Source: Candidatus Pelagibacter sp. (GTDB lineage: Bacteria > Pseudomonadota > Alphaproteobacteria > Pelagibacterales > Pelagibacteraceae). Taken from it: DNA of 64,000 nucleotides. The notes beneath the pieces are model-generated. The model saw only the letters and a list, made by a program, of their open reading frames with translations. It ran no database searches and was not told the DNA's origin. Location of the stretch: the NCBI GenBank assembly GCA_028225715.1, contig JAOIXS010000001.1, positions 62,001 to 126,000 on the forward strand, given 5' to 3'. Of the stretch, positions 17,672 to 30,853 are shown one piece after another; position 1 is the stretch's first letter; each line of letters opens with the position of its first letter. The position numbers and the translations under genes are program-made.

Positions 17672-20076
17672 AGATTACTACAGCATGGCTTAAAGACCAT
17701 TTAGATACCAAGCTTAATGAAAATCAGATTATTGATAAACTTACAGATATTGGTTTAGAAGTAGAGGGTGTTGATAGTCAATCAGGAGAGCTAGATGAAT
17801 TTGTAATTGCCAAAATTTTGAAGGCTGAAAAGCATCCTGATGCAGATAGGCTTAGAGTATGTGATGTTGATATTGGTTCAGGCGAATCAGTAAAAGTTGT
17901 TTGTGGAGCTCCAAATGCTAAAGAGGGTTTATTAACAATTTATGCTCCTCCAGGTGCTGTGGTTCCAAAAAATCAAATGAAACTGGTAGTAAGTAAAATA
18001 AGAGGTGTAACTTCATATGGAATGCTTTGTTCAGAATCTGAGCTTAATCTATCAAACGAAAGTGATGGCATAACAGAGCTTTTGCCAGAAAAATATAATA
18101 AGAAAGTAGGAGAAAATTATTTTCCAAAAAAAAATTTAAATGTAATTGATATTTCTATTACACCAAATAGAGCAGATTGCTTAGGGGTTAGAGGGATAGC
18201 AAGAGATTTAGCTGCTGCAGGTGCAGGAATATTAATAAATCAAAAAGAAAAAAAACTTGATAAAAAGAATAAACAAACAATTAGTGTAAAAATTGAAAAT
18301 GAAAAAAATCAAGCATGCATATCCTTTGGTAGTTGTTTAATTAAAGGGGTAAAGAATACCGAAAGTCCTGAGTGGTTAAAAGACAAAATAATTTCTTTAG
18401 GTCAAAAACCTATTTCGGCAATAGTTGATATTACAAATTATGTAATGTTTGATTTGAATAGACCGCTTCATGTCTACGATATTGATAAAATAGATAAAGG
18501 AATAGTTGTAAGAAATTCTAAAAAAAATGAAACATTCGAAGCACTAGATAATAAGGAGTATAAATTAGAGGATGAGATGTGTGTCATATCAGATGCGTCA
18601 GGTGTGGTAGGTCTTGGTGGTATAATAGGAGGCACAAGAACTGGAACTGCGCTGAATACTAAAAATATATTAATTGAGTCTGCTTACTTTAGCCCACGAT
18701 CAATCAGAAAATCATCTAAAATCTTAAATATAGACACAGATGCAAAATTTAGATTTGAAAGAGGTATTGATCCATTATCAATTGAACAGGGACTTGAAAG
18801 AGCAGCTAACTTAATACAAGAAATATGTGGTGGTGTAGTTAGTGAATTCGATATTCAAAAAATTGAAGATGTTAAGAAAAAATCATTAAAATTTAATCCT
18901 TCTTTGTTTGAAAAAATTACTGGGTTTAATATTGATACAAAAGAAATGATAAAAATCTTAGATAACTTAGGATTTGAAATAAAAGAAAGCAAAGGATTGC
19001 TTGATCTTGTTATACCCTCTTGGAGACCAGATGTTTCACAAGAAGTTGATGTGGTAGAAGAACTTGTAAGGATTAAGGGCTATGATCAAATTAAAATTAT
19101 TGAACCTGAAAAAGTTAGAAAAAAACAAACATTAAATTTAAAACAAAAGTTATTTCATTTTTTGCAAAGATCTATTGCTTCTAAAGGCTATTTTGAGGCT
19201 ATCACATGGTCTTTTACTGATAGCAAAATTAATCAGCTATTCATTGAAAATAACAAAGAAATTCAAATAATTAATCCTATAAGTTCTGATTTGAACGTTT
19301 TGCGAAGTTCAATTTTTTCTAATTTGATTATCCATTTGAATAAGAATTTAGGAAGAGGATTTAAAGATTTATCATTTTTTGAAATAGGTCCAACTTTTTT
19401 AGGATCTGAGCCAGGCGATCAACAGACTGTAGCTACTGGATTAAGATCAGGAAAATTGGCTAGACAGAGCTGGTTAGAAAAAGAAAGATTAGTAGATGTG
19501 TTTGATGTTAAAAGTGATGTCATCAAAAGTTTAGTTGAAGCAGGTTATAATAAAGATAAGCTCTATATTGATGATGAAACACCAAGCTATTACCACCCTG
19601 GAAAATCAGGAAGAATATTTCTTAACAAAGGTAAAGAAAAAGTAGTAGCTTTTTTTGGCGATATTCATCCAGGTATATTAAAAAAATTAGATATTAAGGT
19701 TGAAACATTAGTAGGTTTTGAAATATTTCTAGATAATTTAAAACAGCCTAAAAAATCATTAAAAGATCAAAAAACTCAGTATAAATATTCAGATTTTCAA
19801 AAGTCAGAAAGAGATTTTGCTTTTGTTTTAGATAAAAATTTTAAAGTTCAAGAATTAATTGAAACTATATCTAATGTAAATAAAGAGTTAATAAAATCTG
19901 TCAAAGTATTCGATGTTTATGAAGGAACCAATATTCCAGAAGGTAAAAAATCAATTGCATTAAATGTAATTATTCAATCTTTAGAGAAAACATTGACTGA
20001 AGATGATTTAAACAAAATTAATCAACTTATTATTTCTGCTGTTGAATCTAAAACTGGTGCTAAGATTAGATCATAA
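17668..20076 (+). CDS. pheT: Phenylalanyl-tRNA synthetase beta subunit
   Basis: The 802-aa beta chain carries an OB-fold tRNA-binding domain (about 39-150, including CGAPNAKEG), the B3/B4 editing domain, the B5 domain, the catalytically inactive class II core and the C-terminal ferredoxin-like anticodon-binding domain (about 708-802). Length and order are normal for bacteria. It overlaps pheS by 4 nt and is followed by lepA after 2 nt. Confidence 0.97.
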   Translation: MKITTAWLKDHLDTKLNENQIIDKLTDIGLEVEGVDSQSGELDEFVIAKILKAEKHPDADRLRVCDVDIGSGESVKVVCGAPNAKEGLLTIYAPPGAVVPKNQMKLVVSKIRGVTSYGMLCSESELNLSNESDGITELLPEKYNKKVGENYFPKKNLNVIDISITPNRADCLGVRGIARDLAAAGAGILINQKEKKLDKKNKQTISVKIENEKNQACISFGSCLIKGVKNTESPEWLKDKIISLGQKPISAIVDITNYVMFDLNRPLHVYDIDKIDKGIVVRNSKKNETFEALDNKEYKLEDEMCVISDASGVVGLGGIIGGTRTGTALNTKNILIESAYFSPRSIRKSSKILNIDTDAKFRFERGIDPLSIEQGLERAANLIQEICGGVVSEFDIQKIEDVKKKSLKFNPSLFEKITGFNIDTKEMIKILDNLGFEIKESKGLLDLVIPSWRPDVSQEVDVVEELVRIKGYDQIKIIEPEKVRKKQTLNLKQKLFHFLQRSIASKGYFEAITWSFTDSKINQLFIENNKEIQIINPISSDLNVLRSSIFSNLIIHLNKNLGRGFKDLSFFEIGPTFLGSEPGDQQTVATGLRSGKLARQSWLEKERLVDVFDVKSDVIKSLVEAGYNKDKLYIDDETPSYYHPGKSGRIFLNKGKEKVVAFFGDIHPGILKKLDIKVETLVGFEIFLDNLKQPKKSLKDQKTQYKYSDFQKSERDFAFVLDKNFKVQELIETISNVNKELIKSVKVFDVYEGTNIPEGKKSIALNVIIQSLEKTLTEDDLNKINQLIISAVESKTGAKIRS

Positions 20077-20078
20077 TA

Positions 20079-21887
20079 ATGACAAAAATTGATCACATCA
20101 GAAACTTTGCAATCATTGCGCATATTGATCACGGTAAATCAACAATAGCAGATCGAATAATTCATAGTTGTGGTGGTTTAACTGAAAGAGAAATGAAGGC
20201 ACAAGTTCTAGACTCAATGGATATTGAGAGAGAAAGAGGAATAACTATTAAAGCTCAAACTGTTAAACTTAATTATAAAGCAAAAGATGGCAAAAAGTAC
20301 ATTCTAAATATTATTGATACTCCTGGACACGTAGATTTTAGTTATGAAGTTAGTAGATCTCTGTATGCATGTGAAGGATCTATTTTAATTGTTGACAGCA
20401 CCCAAGGAGTAGAAGCTCAAACATTAGCTAACGTTTATCAAGCTTTAGACACAAAACATGAAATAGTACCTGTACTAAATAAAGTTGATTTACCAGCATC
20501 AGACTTGGAAAAAACAAAGACACAAATAGAAGAGGTCATTGGTATTGATACTGAAAATGCCATACCTTGCTCTGGAAAAACTGGTGAAGGAATAGAAGAT
20601 ATCCTAGAACAAATTATTGTGTCATTACCAGCTCCAGAAGGAGAAAAAGATGCGGATTTAAAATGTTTATTAGTTGATAGTTGGTACGACACTTATTTAG
20701 GGGTGGTTATTTTAGTTAGAGTTATTAACGGAAAAATTTCTAAAAATATGAAAATCAAAATGATGTCTACTAACCAAGAATATATAATTGAAAAAGTAGG
20801 TGTATTTACTCCAAAAGCAACTGATATTAGTGAATTAAATGCAGGAGAAATTGGTTTTATAACCACAGGAATAAAAATTTTATCAGAAACAAAAGTTGGA
20901 GATACTATTTGCGATGCAATCAAACCACTTCAAGAGGCTCTTCCTGGATTTAAACCAAGTAAGCCAGTTGTATTTTGTGGATTGTTTCCTGTGGATAGTT
21001 CTGAATATCAAAAATTAAAAGATGGTTTAGGTAAACTTCAATTAAATGATGCTAGTTTTTCATATGAGGCAGAATCTTCATCTGCGTTAGGTCTTGGTTT
21101 TAGATGTGGTTTTTTAGGTCTCTTGCATTTAGAAATTATAACCGAAAGATTAGAAAGAGAATTTGATATTAATTTATTAACAACAACACCAGGGGTTGTT
21201 TATAAAGTTCATATGAACAAAGGGGAAATAATAGAGTTACAAAACCCTTCAAGTTTACCAGAGCCTACTCTAATCAAATTTATTGAAGAGCCTTGGATTA
21301 AAGCAACAATAATTACACCAGATCAATATTTAGGAGCAATCATAAAGGTTTGCCAAGATAAAAGAGGAGTACAAACAAACTTAAGTTATTCAGGTAATAG
21401 AGCGGTTTTAAATTATGAAATTCCTCTAAATGAAGTTGTTTTTGATTTTAATGATAGACTTAAATCAATGACTAGTGGTTATGCAAGTTTTGATTATGAA
21501 ATTATAGGCCATAGAGAAGGAGATTTAGTAAAATTAGGAATACTTGTTAATGCTGAGCCAGTAGACGCTCTATCAATGATGGTTCATAAAGATTTTGCAC
21601 AAACGGTTGGAAGAGAAGTTTGTGAAAAATTAAGAGATTTAATCCCACGACACAATTTTATGATTCCAGTTCAGGCAGCAATTGGAGGAAAGATTATAGC
21701 AAGAGAAACTATTAAGGGTTTTAAAAAAGATGTTTTAACAAAAATTCATGGTGGTGGTGCTAGAGATAGAAAAAGAAAACTATTAGATAAGCAGAAAAAA
21801 GGAAAAGCTAGAGGAAAACAGTTTGGAAAAGTTGAAATACCACAAGAAGCATTTATAGGAGTGCTTAAAATTAATAAAGACCAGTAG
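20079..21887 (+). CDS. lepA: Elongation factor 4 (LepA), translational GTPase
   Basis: LepA is a ribosome-associated GTPase implicated in 30S assembly and back-translocation. The 602-aa protein has the G1 motif AHIDHGKST (about 14-22), G3 [12 protein letters not shown]4 NKVDLP, and the LepA-specific C-terminal domain with [19 protein letters not shown]. It overlaps nothing and stops 2 nt before tRNA-Ser, so tRNA-Ser may be part of the same primary transcript. Confidence 0.97.
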   Translation: MTKIDHIRNFAIIAHIDHGKSTIADRIIHSCGGLTEREMKAQVLDSMDIERERGITIKAQTVKLNYKAKDGKKYILNIIDTPGHVDFSYEVSRSLYACEGSILIVDSTQGVEAQTLANVYQALDTKHEIVPVLNKVDLPASDLEKTKTQIEEVIGIDTENAIPCSGKTGEGIEDILEQIIVSLPAPEGEKDADLKCLLVDSWYDTYLGVVILVRVINGKISKNMKIKMMSTNQEYIIEKVGVFTPKATDISELNAGEIGFITTGIKILSETKVGDTICDAIKPLQEALPGFKPSKPVVFCGLFPVDSSEYQKLKDGLGKLQLNDASFSYEAESSSALGLGFRCGFLGLLHLEIITERLEREFDINLLTTTPGVVYKVHMNKGEIIELQNPSSLPEPTLIKFIEEPWIKATIITPDQYLGAIIKVCQDKRGVQTNLSYSGNRAVLNYEIPLNEVVFDFNDRLKSMTSGYASFDYEIIGHREGDLVKLGILVNAEPVDALSMMVHKDFAQTVGREVCEKLRDLIPRHNFMIPVQAAIGGKIIARETIKGFKKDVLTKIHGGGARDRKRKLLDKQKKGKARGKQFGKVEIPQEAFIGVLKINKDQ

Positions 21888-21889
21888 CT

Positions 21890-21979
21890 GGAGAGATGGC
21901 TGAGCGGTTTAAAGCGCACGCTTGGAAAGTGTGTGTACTGTTAAAGGTACCCAGGGTTCGAATCCCTGTCTCTCCGCCA
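21890..21979 (+). tRNA. tRNA-Ser (anticodon GGA)
   Basis: A 90-nt gene with acceptor stem GGAGAGA/TCTCTCC, discriminator G and encoded CCA. The anticodon stem is CACGC/GTGTG, with anticodon GGA at 21924-21926 in loop TTGGAAA. It has the long variable arm expected of serine tRNA and a T-arm with GGTTCGAATCC. It reads UCC and UCU codons. It starts 2 nt after the lepA stop. Confidence 0.96.
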
Positions 21980-22064
21980 AAAAATTAAAAAACCATTTAA
22001 AAAAGGGACTTATTGATGCATTTTTTGTCGATTAGTCTAATTAATTTCCCTCTTTTTTTTATAA

Positions 22065-24158
<2,094 letters not shown>

Positions 24159-24160
24159 TA

Positions 24161-25441
24161 ATGAAGTTTTTTGAAACTTCAAAATATTTTTCATTAAAAA
24201 AATCGACTTACATCAATCTAAGATGGATTGCTATTATTGGTCAACTTATAACAGTTAACCTTATTTATTTTGTTTTTGATTTTAGATTTGATCTAATTTT
24301 AACAAATTTAACAATTCTAATCGGAATATTAAGTAATCTTTATTTAATCTACATCAATAAGAACACTCAACTATTAGATAAAACAGCATTTCTTTTTTTA
24401 TTTATTGATACTTTACAACTGAGTTGTTTGATTTATTTAACAGGTGGAATTATAAATCCTTTTTCAATTTTTTTGATTATCCCAGCTATATTTTCATCGT
24501 CTAATTTAGGTTTTAAAAGTAATCTATTGTTAGTTAGCATAACAGTTTTAGTAACTATTTTTCTTACCTTTTTTAATCAACCATTACCCTATCCAGTTAG
24601 CGAACATTTTCATGTAGATAGCTATTATTATTATTCTATTCCAATAGCGTTAATTATTGCTTTACTTTTTTTGAATTATTTTGCTTCAACCTTTGGATCA
24701 GAATCTAGAATAAAAAAAGAGGCACTAAATAAAATGGAAGAAATTATGTCCAAGGAACATGAATTATTGTCGTTAGGTGGACAAGCCGCTGCTGCCGCAC
24801 ACTCATTGGGCACACCATTTTCAACAATGAAAATTATCTCTACTGATTTACTGGAACAATTTAAGGATAATGAAGATATTAGAAAAGATATTGAGTTATT
24901 GTCTAGTCAATTAGATAGATGTAGTGAGATTTTAAAAAAATTAACATTAAACCCTGTTATTGAAGATAATTTTATTGATGGTGATTTAACAATATCAGAC
25001 TATGTAGATGAAATAATCAAATCATTCCAAGAAACAAGTAGGAAAAATTTTATTGTTAATTATGATCAAAATTTAAATCCACTTAATATAACCAAATCAA
25101 TAGAAATTGTTTATGGATTAAGAAACTTTATTGGTAATGCAAATAAGTTTTCAACAAATAAAATTTTTATCAATATAAAAAGTGATAATGATTTAACAGA
25201 ACTTATAATTGAAGATGATGGAGAGGGATATCCAAAAGATGTTTTGAGTAAAATTGGAGAGCCTTATATTAAATCTGTTAAATCTTCAATAAAATCAAAA
25301 TCAGGATTAGGTCTTGGAATTTTTATAGGCAAAACTCTACTTGAAAAAAATTATGCAAATATTTTATGTAGAAATTCCAAAACAAGAGGTGGGGCTGAAG
25401 TCAGCATCAAATGGAAAAATCAAGATCTTTTAAAGCTTTAA
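24161..25441 (+). CDS. regB: Redox sensor histidine kinase, RegB/PrrB type
   Basis: A 426-aa membrane sensor kinase with about six transmembrane segments in residues 20-175. The heptapeptide GGIINPF (95-101) matches the GGxxNPF quinone-sensing motif of RegB. The H-box AAHSLGTP carries His214, and Cys254 in LDRCSEIL sits where RegB has its redox-active cysteine. The ATPase ends in [13 protein letters not shown]. RegB passes phosphate to RegA to adjust respiration and carbon metabolism to redox state. No response regulator is adjacent. It overlaps the convergent cobT-like gene by 4 nt. Confidence 0.9.
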   Translation: MKFFETSKYFSLKKSTYINLRWIAIIGQLITVNLIYFVFDFRFDLILTNLTILIGILSNLYLIYINKNTQLLDKTAFLFLFIDTLQLSCLIYLTGGIINPFSIFLIIPAIFSSSNLGFKSNLLLVSITVLVTIFLTFFNQPLPYPVSEHFHVDSYYYYSIPIALIIALLFLNYFASTFGSESRIKKEALNKMEEIMSKEHELLSLGGQAAAAAHSLGTPFSTMKIISTDLLEQFKDNEDIRKDIELLSSQLDRCSEILKKLTLNPVIEDNFIDGDLTISDYVDEIIKSFQETSRKNFIVNYDQNLNPLNITKSIEIVYGLRNFIGNANKFSTNKIFINIKSDNDLTELIIEDDGEGYPKDVLSKIGEPYIKSVKSSIKSKSGLGLGIFIGKTLLEKNYANILCRNSKTRGGAEVSIKWKNQDLLKL

Positions 25442-27246
25442 TGTAGTTTCTTTTTATTTTCAAATAAGCCACTCAACTGAGAAACCATAACATCTCCAAG
25501 TTCATGCACATCTGTTATTTTGATAGCTTTATCGTAATACCTAGAAACATCATGCCCAATACCGATAGCTAAAATTTCAACGTCACTCTTTGTTTCTATA
25601 AATTTAACCATCTTCTTTAAATGTTTCTCTAAAAAATCTCCTGAATTAACTGATAATGTTGAGTCATCTACTGGTGCACCATCTGAAATAACCATGAGTA
25701 TTTTTCTTTCTTCTTTTCTTTTTTTAATTCTATTATAGGCCCACGAAATAGCCTCCCCATCAATATTTTCTTTCAATAATCCTTCTTTAAGCATTAAACC
25801 TATATTATTTTTAGCCTGCCTCCACTGTGTGTCAGCACCTTTATAAATTATATGTCTTAAATCATTTAATCTTCCAGGATTTTTGGGTTTATCATTTTTA
25901 GCCCAAGCCTCTCTGCTCTTACCACCTTTCCAATTTTTTGTGGTAAATCCTAAAACCTCTACTTTTACTGAGCATCTTTCTAAGGTTCTAGATAATATAT
26001 CAGCACAAAGTGCAGCAATTGTTATTGGTCGACCTCTCATGGAACCAGAATTGTCTATTAACAGGGTTACGATTGTATCTTTAAAATCAAGATCTTTTTC
26101 TTTCATAAAAGATAAAGAATTATAAGGATCCATAATTATTCTAGTTAATTTTGAGCTATCTAACAAACCTTCTTCTAAATCAAACTCCCATGCTCTATTT
26201 TGTTTTGCAAGGAGCTGTCTTTGTAGTTTGTTAGCAAGCTTAGTAATTAAATCTTGAAACCCGACAAGCTGTTGGTCTAAATTTTTTCTTAATTTTTGCG
26301 TTTCTTTTATATCTTCTAATATCTCTGCTTTTGCAATTTCATCAAATTCTGTGGTGAACACCTTATAATCTTGATCAATATTATTAATATTTGTTTTTTG
26401 TAAAACATTTTCTACACTCTCTTTCAAAGAATCTGAATCCTCTAATTGTTCCTCCATCTGCTGGTCGCTTAGATCAAAACCAGCATCTAGGCTAGTCTGG
26501 CTATCATCTTGTTTGCTTTCTTCCTCTTTGTCATCAGACTGACTATTATTATCGTTCTCTGATCTATTGTCTTGCTCATTTTCTTGTTCATTGTTTTCAT
26601 CATTATTTTCCTCATTATTTGAAGCAAAGACATCCATATTCTCTAAAATTTCTGAAAATTTTAAACTATAATTATTTTGATCTTCCAAATTTTTATTTAA
26701 AAAATCAAAATGTTTATCAATAGATTCGTCAAACTCTTTCTTCCAAAAATTTAACATTTTTGTAGACACATCATTGAGCTTTAATTTTAAGAATTTATTT
26801 AACATATATAGCTCAAAAGCTTCAGTCACAGGAACATCTTCCTTATTTTTTAATTGTTCTTTACGATTAGAAAGTATTTTTTGATTATAATTTTCACTTA
26901 AATTTTTTCCAACTCCTTTAAGCATTTTGCCTCCAAGAAGTTCATACCTGATTTTTTCAGCAATATTATATAAAGATTTACAAGAGGGATTATTAGGCAG
27001 GTTTTTATTAAATATTTCTTTATTCGAAAATTTTTTCTTTAAGGCGCCAGAATCAGTTTCTGCTCTTAGTCTAACAAAATCATTTTTATTTGATAAATTG
27101 GTTATATCAAAAAAATCAGTTTTTTTATTGCTTAAATCCTTATCTAATTTTTTAACATCTAGTTTATAATCTTCAGAAATTACTTTAGCAGTAGAAATTA
27201 ATGCTTGTTTAAATTGCTCTTTAAAATTATCTTCTTTTGAGCTCAT
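25438..27246 (-). CDS. cobT: CobT-like VWA-domain protein (cobaltochelatase subunit homologue)
   Basis: A 602-aa homologue of CobT, the von Willebrand A subunit that with CobS and CobN inserts cobalt in aerobic B12 synthesis. It has an N-terminal helical region, a highly acidic Asn/Glu/Asp-rich stretch (208-275) and a C-terminal VWA domain with the MIDAS motif DNSGSM (398-403). It starts 1 nt after cobS ends. SAR11 is generally known not to make B12, so another AAA+/VWA function is likely. The gene name follows homology only. Confidence 0.85.
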   Translation of the reverse strand: MSSKEDNFKEQFKQALISTAKVISEDYKLDVKKLDKDLSNKKTDFFDITNLSNKNDFVRLRAETDSGALKKKFSNKEIFNKNLPNNPSCKSLYNIAEKIRYELLGGKMLKGVGKNLSENYNQKILSNRKEQLKNKEDVPVTEAFELYMLNKFLKLKLNDVSTKMLNFWKKEFDESIDKHFDFLNKNLEDQNNYSLKFSEILENMDVFASNNEENNDENNEQENEQDNRSENDNNSQSDDKEEESKQDDSQTSLDAGFDLSDQQMEEQLEDSDSLKESVENVLQKTNINNIDQDYKVFTTEFDEIAKAEILEDIKETQKLRKNLDQQLVGFQDLITKLANKLQRQLLAKQNRAWEFDLEEGLLDSSKLTRIIMDPYNSLSFMKEKDLDFKDTIVTLLIDNSGSMRGRPITIAALCADILSRTLERCSVKVEVLGFTTKNWKGGKSREAWAKNDKPKNPGRLNDLRHIIYKGADTQWRQAKNNIGLMLKEGLLKENIDGEAISWAYNRIKKRKEERKILMVISDGAPVDDSTLSVNSGDFLEKHLKKMVKFIETKSDVEILAIGIGHDVSRYYDKAIKITDVHELGDVMVSQLSGLFENKKKLH

Positions 27247-28221
27247 TTAGATCTGAATATTAACCATCGACTCTGGCAACTCTTCCCCAAAACATCTCTG
27301 ATAATATTCAGCTATTGTATTTTTCTCTATATCGTCACATTTATTTAAAAAAGTAACTCTAAAAGCATAACCTGTGTCTTTGAAAATTTCAGCGTTTTCA
27401 GCCCAATGAAGTACCGTCCTTGGACTCATTACCGTTGATATATCTCCAGCTATAAAGCCTTTTCTAGTCAAAGATGCAACCTTAATCATGTTGGATACTT
27501 TTTCTTTACCTTTTGGATTGTTTAAATTTTTATTTTTAGCAAGAACGATTTCCATTTCTCTATCGAGACTAAGATAGTTTAAAGATGTTACGATATTCCA
27601 TCTATCCATTTGTCCTTGGTTTATTTGCTGGGTACCATGGTACAATCCTGTTGTATCCCCTAAACCAACTGTATTTGAAGTTGCAAATAATCTAAAAAAT
27701 TTGTTTTGTTTTATAACTTTATTTTTATCTAAAAGAGTGAAATTTCCTTCGGCTTCTAATACCCTTTGGATAACAAACATCACATCTGGTCTTCCTGCAT
27801 CATACTCATCAAAAACAAGTGCAACAGGGTTTTGAATAGACCAAGGTAAAATACCTTCTTTAAACTCTGTAATTTGTTTGCCATCTTTTACAACAATTGC
27901 ATCTTTTCCAATAAGATCAATCCTACTTACATGACTGTCTAAATTTACTCTAATACAAGGCCAGTTTAATCTAGCTGCAATTTGTTCAATGTGAGTAGAC
28001 TTTCCTGTACCATGATAACCCTGAACCAAGACACGTTTATTAAACGCAAAGCCTGATATGATAGCAAGAGTAGTATCTCTATCAAATTTATAATTTTTAT
28101 CTATTTCAGGAACGTATTCACTTCTTTTTGAGAAAGCGTCAACTTCCATATCTGAATCAATTCCAAAACTTTGTTTTAAAGACATCTTAATGTCTGGCTG
28201 TATATTTAAATTAGGTGTCAA
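27247..28221 (-). CDS. cobS: CobS-like AAA+ ATPase (cobaltochelatase subunit homologue)
   Basis: A 324-aa MoxR/CobS-type AAA+ ATPase. Walker A is GYHGTGKST (68-76), Walker B is LVFDEYD (135-141), and the sensor-1 Asn is in FATSNT. MoxR-type ATPases remodel or activate targets together with a VWA partner, here the downstream cobT-like gene. It overlaps the upstream J-domain gene by 11 nt. The dnaJ-like/cobS/cobT order is conserved in alphaproteobacteria, including some that also make B12. Confidence 0.88.
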   Translation of the reverse strand: MTPNLNIQPDIKMSLKQSFGIDSDMEVDAFSKRSEYVPEIDKNYKFDRDTTLAIISGFAFNKRVLVQGYHGTGKSTHIEQIAARLNWPCIRVNLDSHVSRIDLIGKDAIVVKDGKQITEFKEGILPWSIQNPVALVFDEYDAGRPDVMFVIQRVLEAEGNFTLLDKNKVIKQNKFFRLFATSNTVGLGDTTGLYHGTQQINQGQMDRWNIVTSLNYLSLDREMEIVLAKNKNLNNPKGKEKVSNMIKVASLTRKGFIAGDISTVMSPRTVLHWAENAEIFKDTGYAFRVTFLNKCDDIEKNTIAEYYQRCFGEELPESMVNIQI

Positions 28222-28738
28222 TTTTTTCCTTATAAGTATTTTTTAGCTGAGTGTAAGCCAAAGTAATTAATTTAAGTTTTTCTTCGTATTCTTTATTTCC
28301 CAAATTAATATCAGGGTGAAATTTTTTGACAAGAGTTTTGAACTGATCTTGTATTTTTTCCCATTTTTGACCAACTGAAACACCCAGAATACTAAAAGCT
28401 TTAATATCATTTGCATCAAATTTGAATTGATTCATATGGTTATATTCACCTCTAAGTTTGGTTTTATCAAACTCATCTTTTAAAGTATTGTTCCATAGAA
28501 CTTTAAAAAAGTTATCTGAAGAGCTAAAGCTCTGAGTGGGTTTGTGCCAGGTCATATCAGACTTTAAAAAATCAAATACTTGTTCATCATCCATTCCTTT
28601 AAAATAATTCCAATTTTTATTGAATTCTTTAACATGAGTTAAGCAAAGCAGCCTGTAGCGTTTGCTATTATCTTTCTCAATTGGCGCCTTATATTCACCA
28701 GTATCAAAGCAATTATTCCAATCACAAATATTTTTCAT
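28211..28738 (-). CDS. J-domain protein (DnaJ family) with N-terminal Cys/His cluster
   Basis: A 175-aa co-chaperone. The C-terminal J domain holds HPD at 141-143, needed to stimulate DnaK. The N-terminal part has CDWNNC (5-10) and CLTH (32-35), a possible metal site, followed by the family's conserved FKGMDDEQV block. It heads a minus-strand unit with cobS and cobT and may deliver DnaK to them. It is divergent from bolA across 25 nt. Confidence 0.88.
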   Translation of the reverse strand: MKNICDWNNCFDTGEYKAPIEKDNSKRYRLLCLTHVKEFNKNWNYFKGMDDEQVFDFLKSDMTWHKPTQSFSSSDNFFKVLWNNTLKDEFDKTKLRGEYNHMNQFKFDANDIKAFSILGVSVGQKWEKIQDQFKTLVKKFHPDINLGNKEYEEKLKLITLAYTQLKNTYKEKIDT

Positions 28739-28763
28739 ACTGTATAGTAATAAATTATTATTT

Positions 28764-29024
28764 ATGAATATAAACGAATTAATTGTAATTGTTAAAAGTA
28801 AAATTGAAGCAGAAATTGTTATGCAAGATTTTAAAATAGAAGATAAAAGTTTTTTACATAAAAATCACAAAGGAAATCAAGAAGGAATGTTTCATTTAAA
28901 ACTAATTATTAAATCTGAAGAGCTGAAAAAATTAAGTAAAATAGAATCAACCAAGAAAATCTATAATATTTTAGATGTTGAATTGAAAGAACACATACAT
29001 TCCATTCAAATATTACTTAGTTAA
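28764..29024 (+). CDS. bolA: BolA family protein
   Basis: An 86-aa BolA/IbaG-like protein. The ATG at 28764 is chosen because the family starts here (MNINELIVIVKSKIEAEIV); an upstream in-frame ATG at 28662 would run back through the divergent J-domain gene. The class II KH-like fold ends with the conserved EHIHSIQILL, which includes the histidine that ligates an Fe-S cluster with monothiol glutaredoxin. It overlaps the convergent aroB end by 12 nt. Confidence 0.9.
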   Translation: MNINELIVIVKSKIEAEIVMQDFKIEDKSFLHKNHKGNQEGMFHLKLIIKSEELKKLSKIESTKKIYNILDVELKEHIHSIQILLS

Positions 29025-30119
29025 TTCTTTTTTTAAAAAAAGATTAATAGTTTTTTCATTAAATTGTAATTTGTAAACTGGGGAACCTACCTTTTTAAGC
29101 AGAACTAGATTAATTTTCCTTGTATTATTTTTCTTATCTTTTTTCATAAAAAATAAAAGTGTATTTAAATCCTTTAATGAAAAAAACTTATTAATATTTC
29201 TTGGAAGATTTAGATTAGTTAAATGGTTGTTAATTAATTCAAATTCTTTTTTATTCAAAATTTTATTTAATAAGCTAAATTTTGCAGCAGTTTTAATGCC
29301 AAGGATAACCGCCTCACCATGATTTAGTTTGGCTGAATAACTTAGTGTTGCCTCAAAAGCATGAGCAAAGGTGTGTCCAAAATTTAGTATTTTTCTCATA
29401 CCTAATTCTTTTTCGTCAGTTTCAACTACCTTTTTTTTAATCAAGCAGCTTTGATGAATAGCTTTTTGTATAAAGGGACTTTTTAATTTTAAAATTTTTT
29501 CTCCATTCTTATTTAAAAAATTAAAAAACTTTTTATCATCAATAAGAGAGTGTTTTAAAATTTCACCATACCCACACACAACTTCTCTTTTTGGCAAAGA
29601 GTTTAAAAAATTAATATCTGATACAACTAGACTGGGTTGATAAAATGAGCCAATTAAGTTTTTACCATATTTGGTGTTTACACCTGTTTTGCCTCCAATA
29701 GATGAGTCAACCTGTGAAAGTAGTGTAGTTGGTATATTAACAAACTTTAAGCCACGTTTAAAAGTACTAGCTGCAAAGCCTGACACATCACCAGTAATAC
29801 CCCCACCAATAGAAATCAAACAATCATTTCTATTAAAATTTTTTTTTAAAAGAATTGATGTGATTTCATTGACACTTTTTAGATTTTTGTTTTTTTCGCT
29901 TGCATTAAAATAATGAACTGTAGCAGATCCTTTTAGTAAAGATTTTAAAGCATCTTTTATTAAATTTTTCGGAACATTCTTGTCAATTACAAGAAGACAT
30001 TGATCAAAATTAATAGAGTTTTCTTTCAAGAATTTATTTATTTTTTTTAAGATATTATTTCCAATAATAATTGAATATTTCTGACTGTTAGCGCTAACTT
30101 TTAATTTAATTAAGCTCAT
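29013..30119 (-). CDS. aroB: 3-dehydroquinate synthase
   Basis: Second enzyme of the shikimate pathway, converting DAHP to 3-dehydroquinate with NAD and a divalent metal. The 368-aa protein shows the NAD-binding block SIGGGITGDVSGFAAST, the STLLSQVDSSIGGKTGVN region and the metal-ligand segments NFGHTFAHAFEA and LNHGEAV. It overlaps aroK by 14 nt, so aroK and aroB form one unit. Confidence 0.96.
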   Translation of the reverse strand: MSLIKLKVSANSQKYSIIIGNNILKKINKFLKENSINFDQCLLVIDKNVPKNLIKDALKSLLKGSATVHYFNASEKNKNLKSVNEITSILLKKNFNRNDCLISIGGGITGDVSGFAASTFKRGLKFVNIPTTLLSQVDSSIGGKTGVNTKYGKNLIGSFYQPSLVVSDINFLNSLPKREVVCGYGEILKHSLIDDKKFFNFLNKNGEKILKLKSPFIQKAIHQSCLIKKKVVETDEKELGMRKILNFGHTFAHAFEATLSYSAKLNHGEAVILGIKTAAKFSLLNKILNKKEFELINNHLTNLNLPRNINKFFSLKDLNTLLFFMKKDKKNNTRKINLVLLKKVGSPVYKLQFNEKTINLFLKKELTK

Positions 30120-30618
30120 ATGTTTTTATTATTGTTTTAACTATTTCACTTTTTGTTAATTTATTACAGTTTATTTTAAAATTAGCCTTTGAATATATTT
30201 TTTTTCTTTTGTTGATAATGGCCTTAATTTCTTGTTCAGTTGACTTTGAGGCTAAGGGTCTTTTTTTGCTACCTTTAATTCTTTTAATTAAAACTAAATC
30301 ATCCCAATTAAGCCAAAAAGAAAAATGATTTGTTAAAACATCTTTTCTTATCTTATCATTAACAAAACCACCCCCACCTAAGGAAACAACAACTTTTTTA
30401 TGTTTCAAAGATTTAATTGTTATTTTTTCTTCCAAATTTCTAAAGTAGTCTTCACCATTTGCTTCAAATATTTCTGAGACACTCATTCCAGCATGTTCTT
30501 CAATTAAATTATCTATATCAATGAATGGAATATTTAATTTTTTTGAAACCATAGCTCCTATAGAAGATTTGCCTGACCCCATCATACCTAAAAAAACGAG
30601 GTTTTTATTTGAATTCAT
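30106..30618 (-). CDS. aroK: Shikimate kinase
   Basis: Phosphorylates shikimate at O3 with ATP. The 170-aa protein has the P-loop GMMGSGKS (11-18), the shikimate-binding DIDNLIE segment, VSLGGGGF and the lid arginine region GSKKRPLAS. The length is typical. It is first in the aroK-aroB operon and is divergent from a small membrane protein gene across 58 nt that must carry both promoters. Confidence 0.96.
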   Translation of the reverse strand: MNSNKNLVFLGMMGSGKSSIGAMVSKKLNIPFIDIDNLIEEHAGMSVSEIFEANGEDYFRNLEEKITIKSLKHKKVVVSLGGGGFVNDKIRKDVLTNHFSFWLNWDDLVLIKRIKGSKKRPLASKSTEQEIKAIINKRKKIYSKANFKINCNKLTKSEIVKTIIKTYELN

Positions 30619-30676
30619 AAGCTTTCTTTATTGAAAAAACACAAATATGTCTTAATTTGAAATTATTAAAGAATAT

Positions 30677-30853
30677 ATGCAATTTTCAAAAAACACAAGT
30701 AATGGGAGTGCTAAAAGTCTATTAATCAAAATAGCATTGGTGCTAATTATTTTTATCGGAGCCATAGTACTACTTGAGAAAATTGAATTTCCATATCCAA
30801 ATAAAGACATAGAAAAAATCATCCCTAATGAAAAACTTAAAATTGTTAAGTAA
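30677..30853 (+). CDS. Small single-pass membrane protein (58 aa)
   Basis: An uncatalogued small frame starting ATG at 30677 and reading MQFSKNTSNGSAKSLLIKIA. A hydrophobic helix spans about residues 15-34, followed by a charged tail ending EKLKIVK. It overlaps the next gene by 26 nt in another frame, which is typical of linked genes here. The family is not recognised. The reality of the gene rests on position, the clean membrane helix and the overlap. Confidence 0.55.
   Translation: MQFSKNTSNGSAKSLLIKIALVLIIFIGAIVLLEKIEFPYPNKDIEKIIPNEKLKIVK

Noticed and set aside
22001..22060. Possible terminator after tRNA-Ser (GGGA/TCCC followed by T-run)
   Set aside because: Only 4 bp pair around a 38-nt loop; the T-run is suggestive but the stem is too weak to call.
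25438..28221. Reading cobS-cobT as evidence of vitamin B12 synthesis
   Set aside because: No cobN or other cobalamin genes are seen and SAR11 is known to lack the pathway; kept as homology names only.
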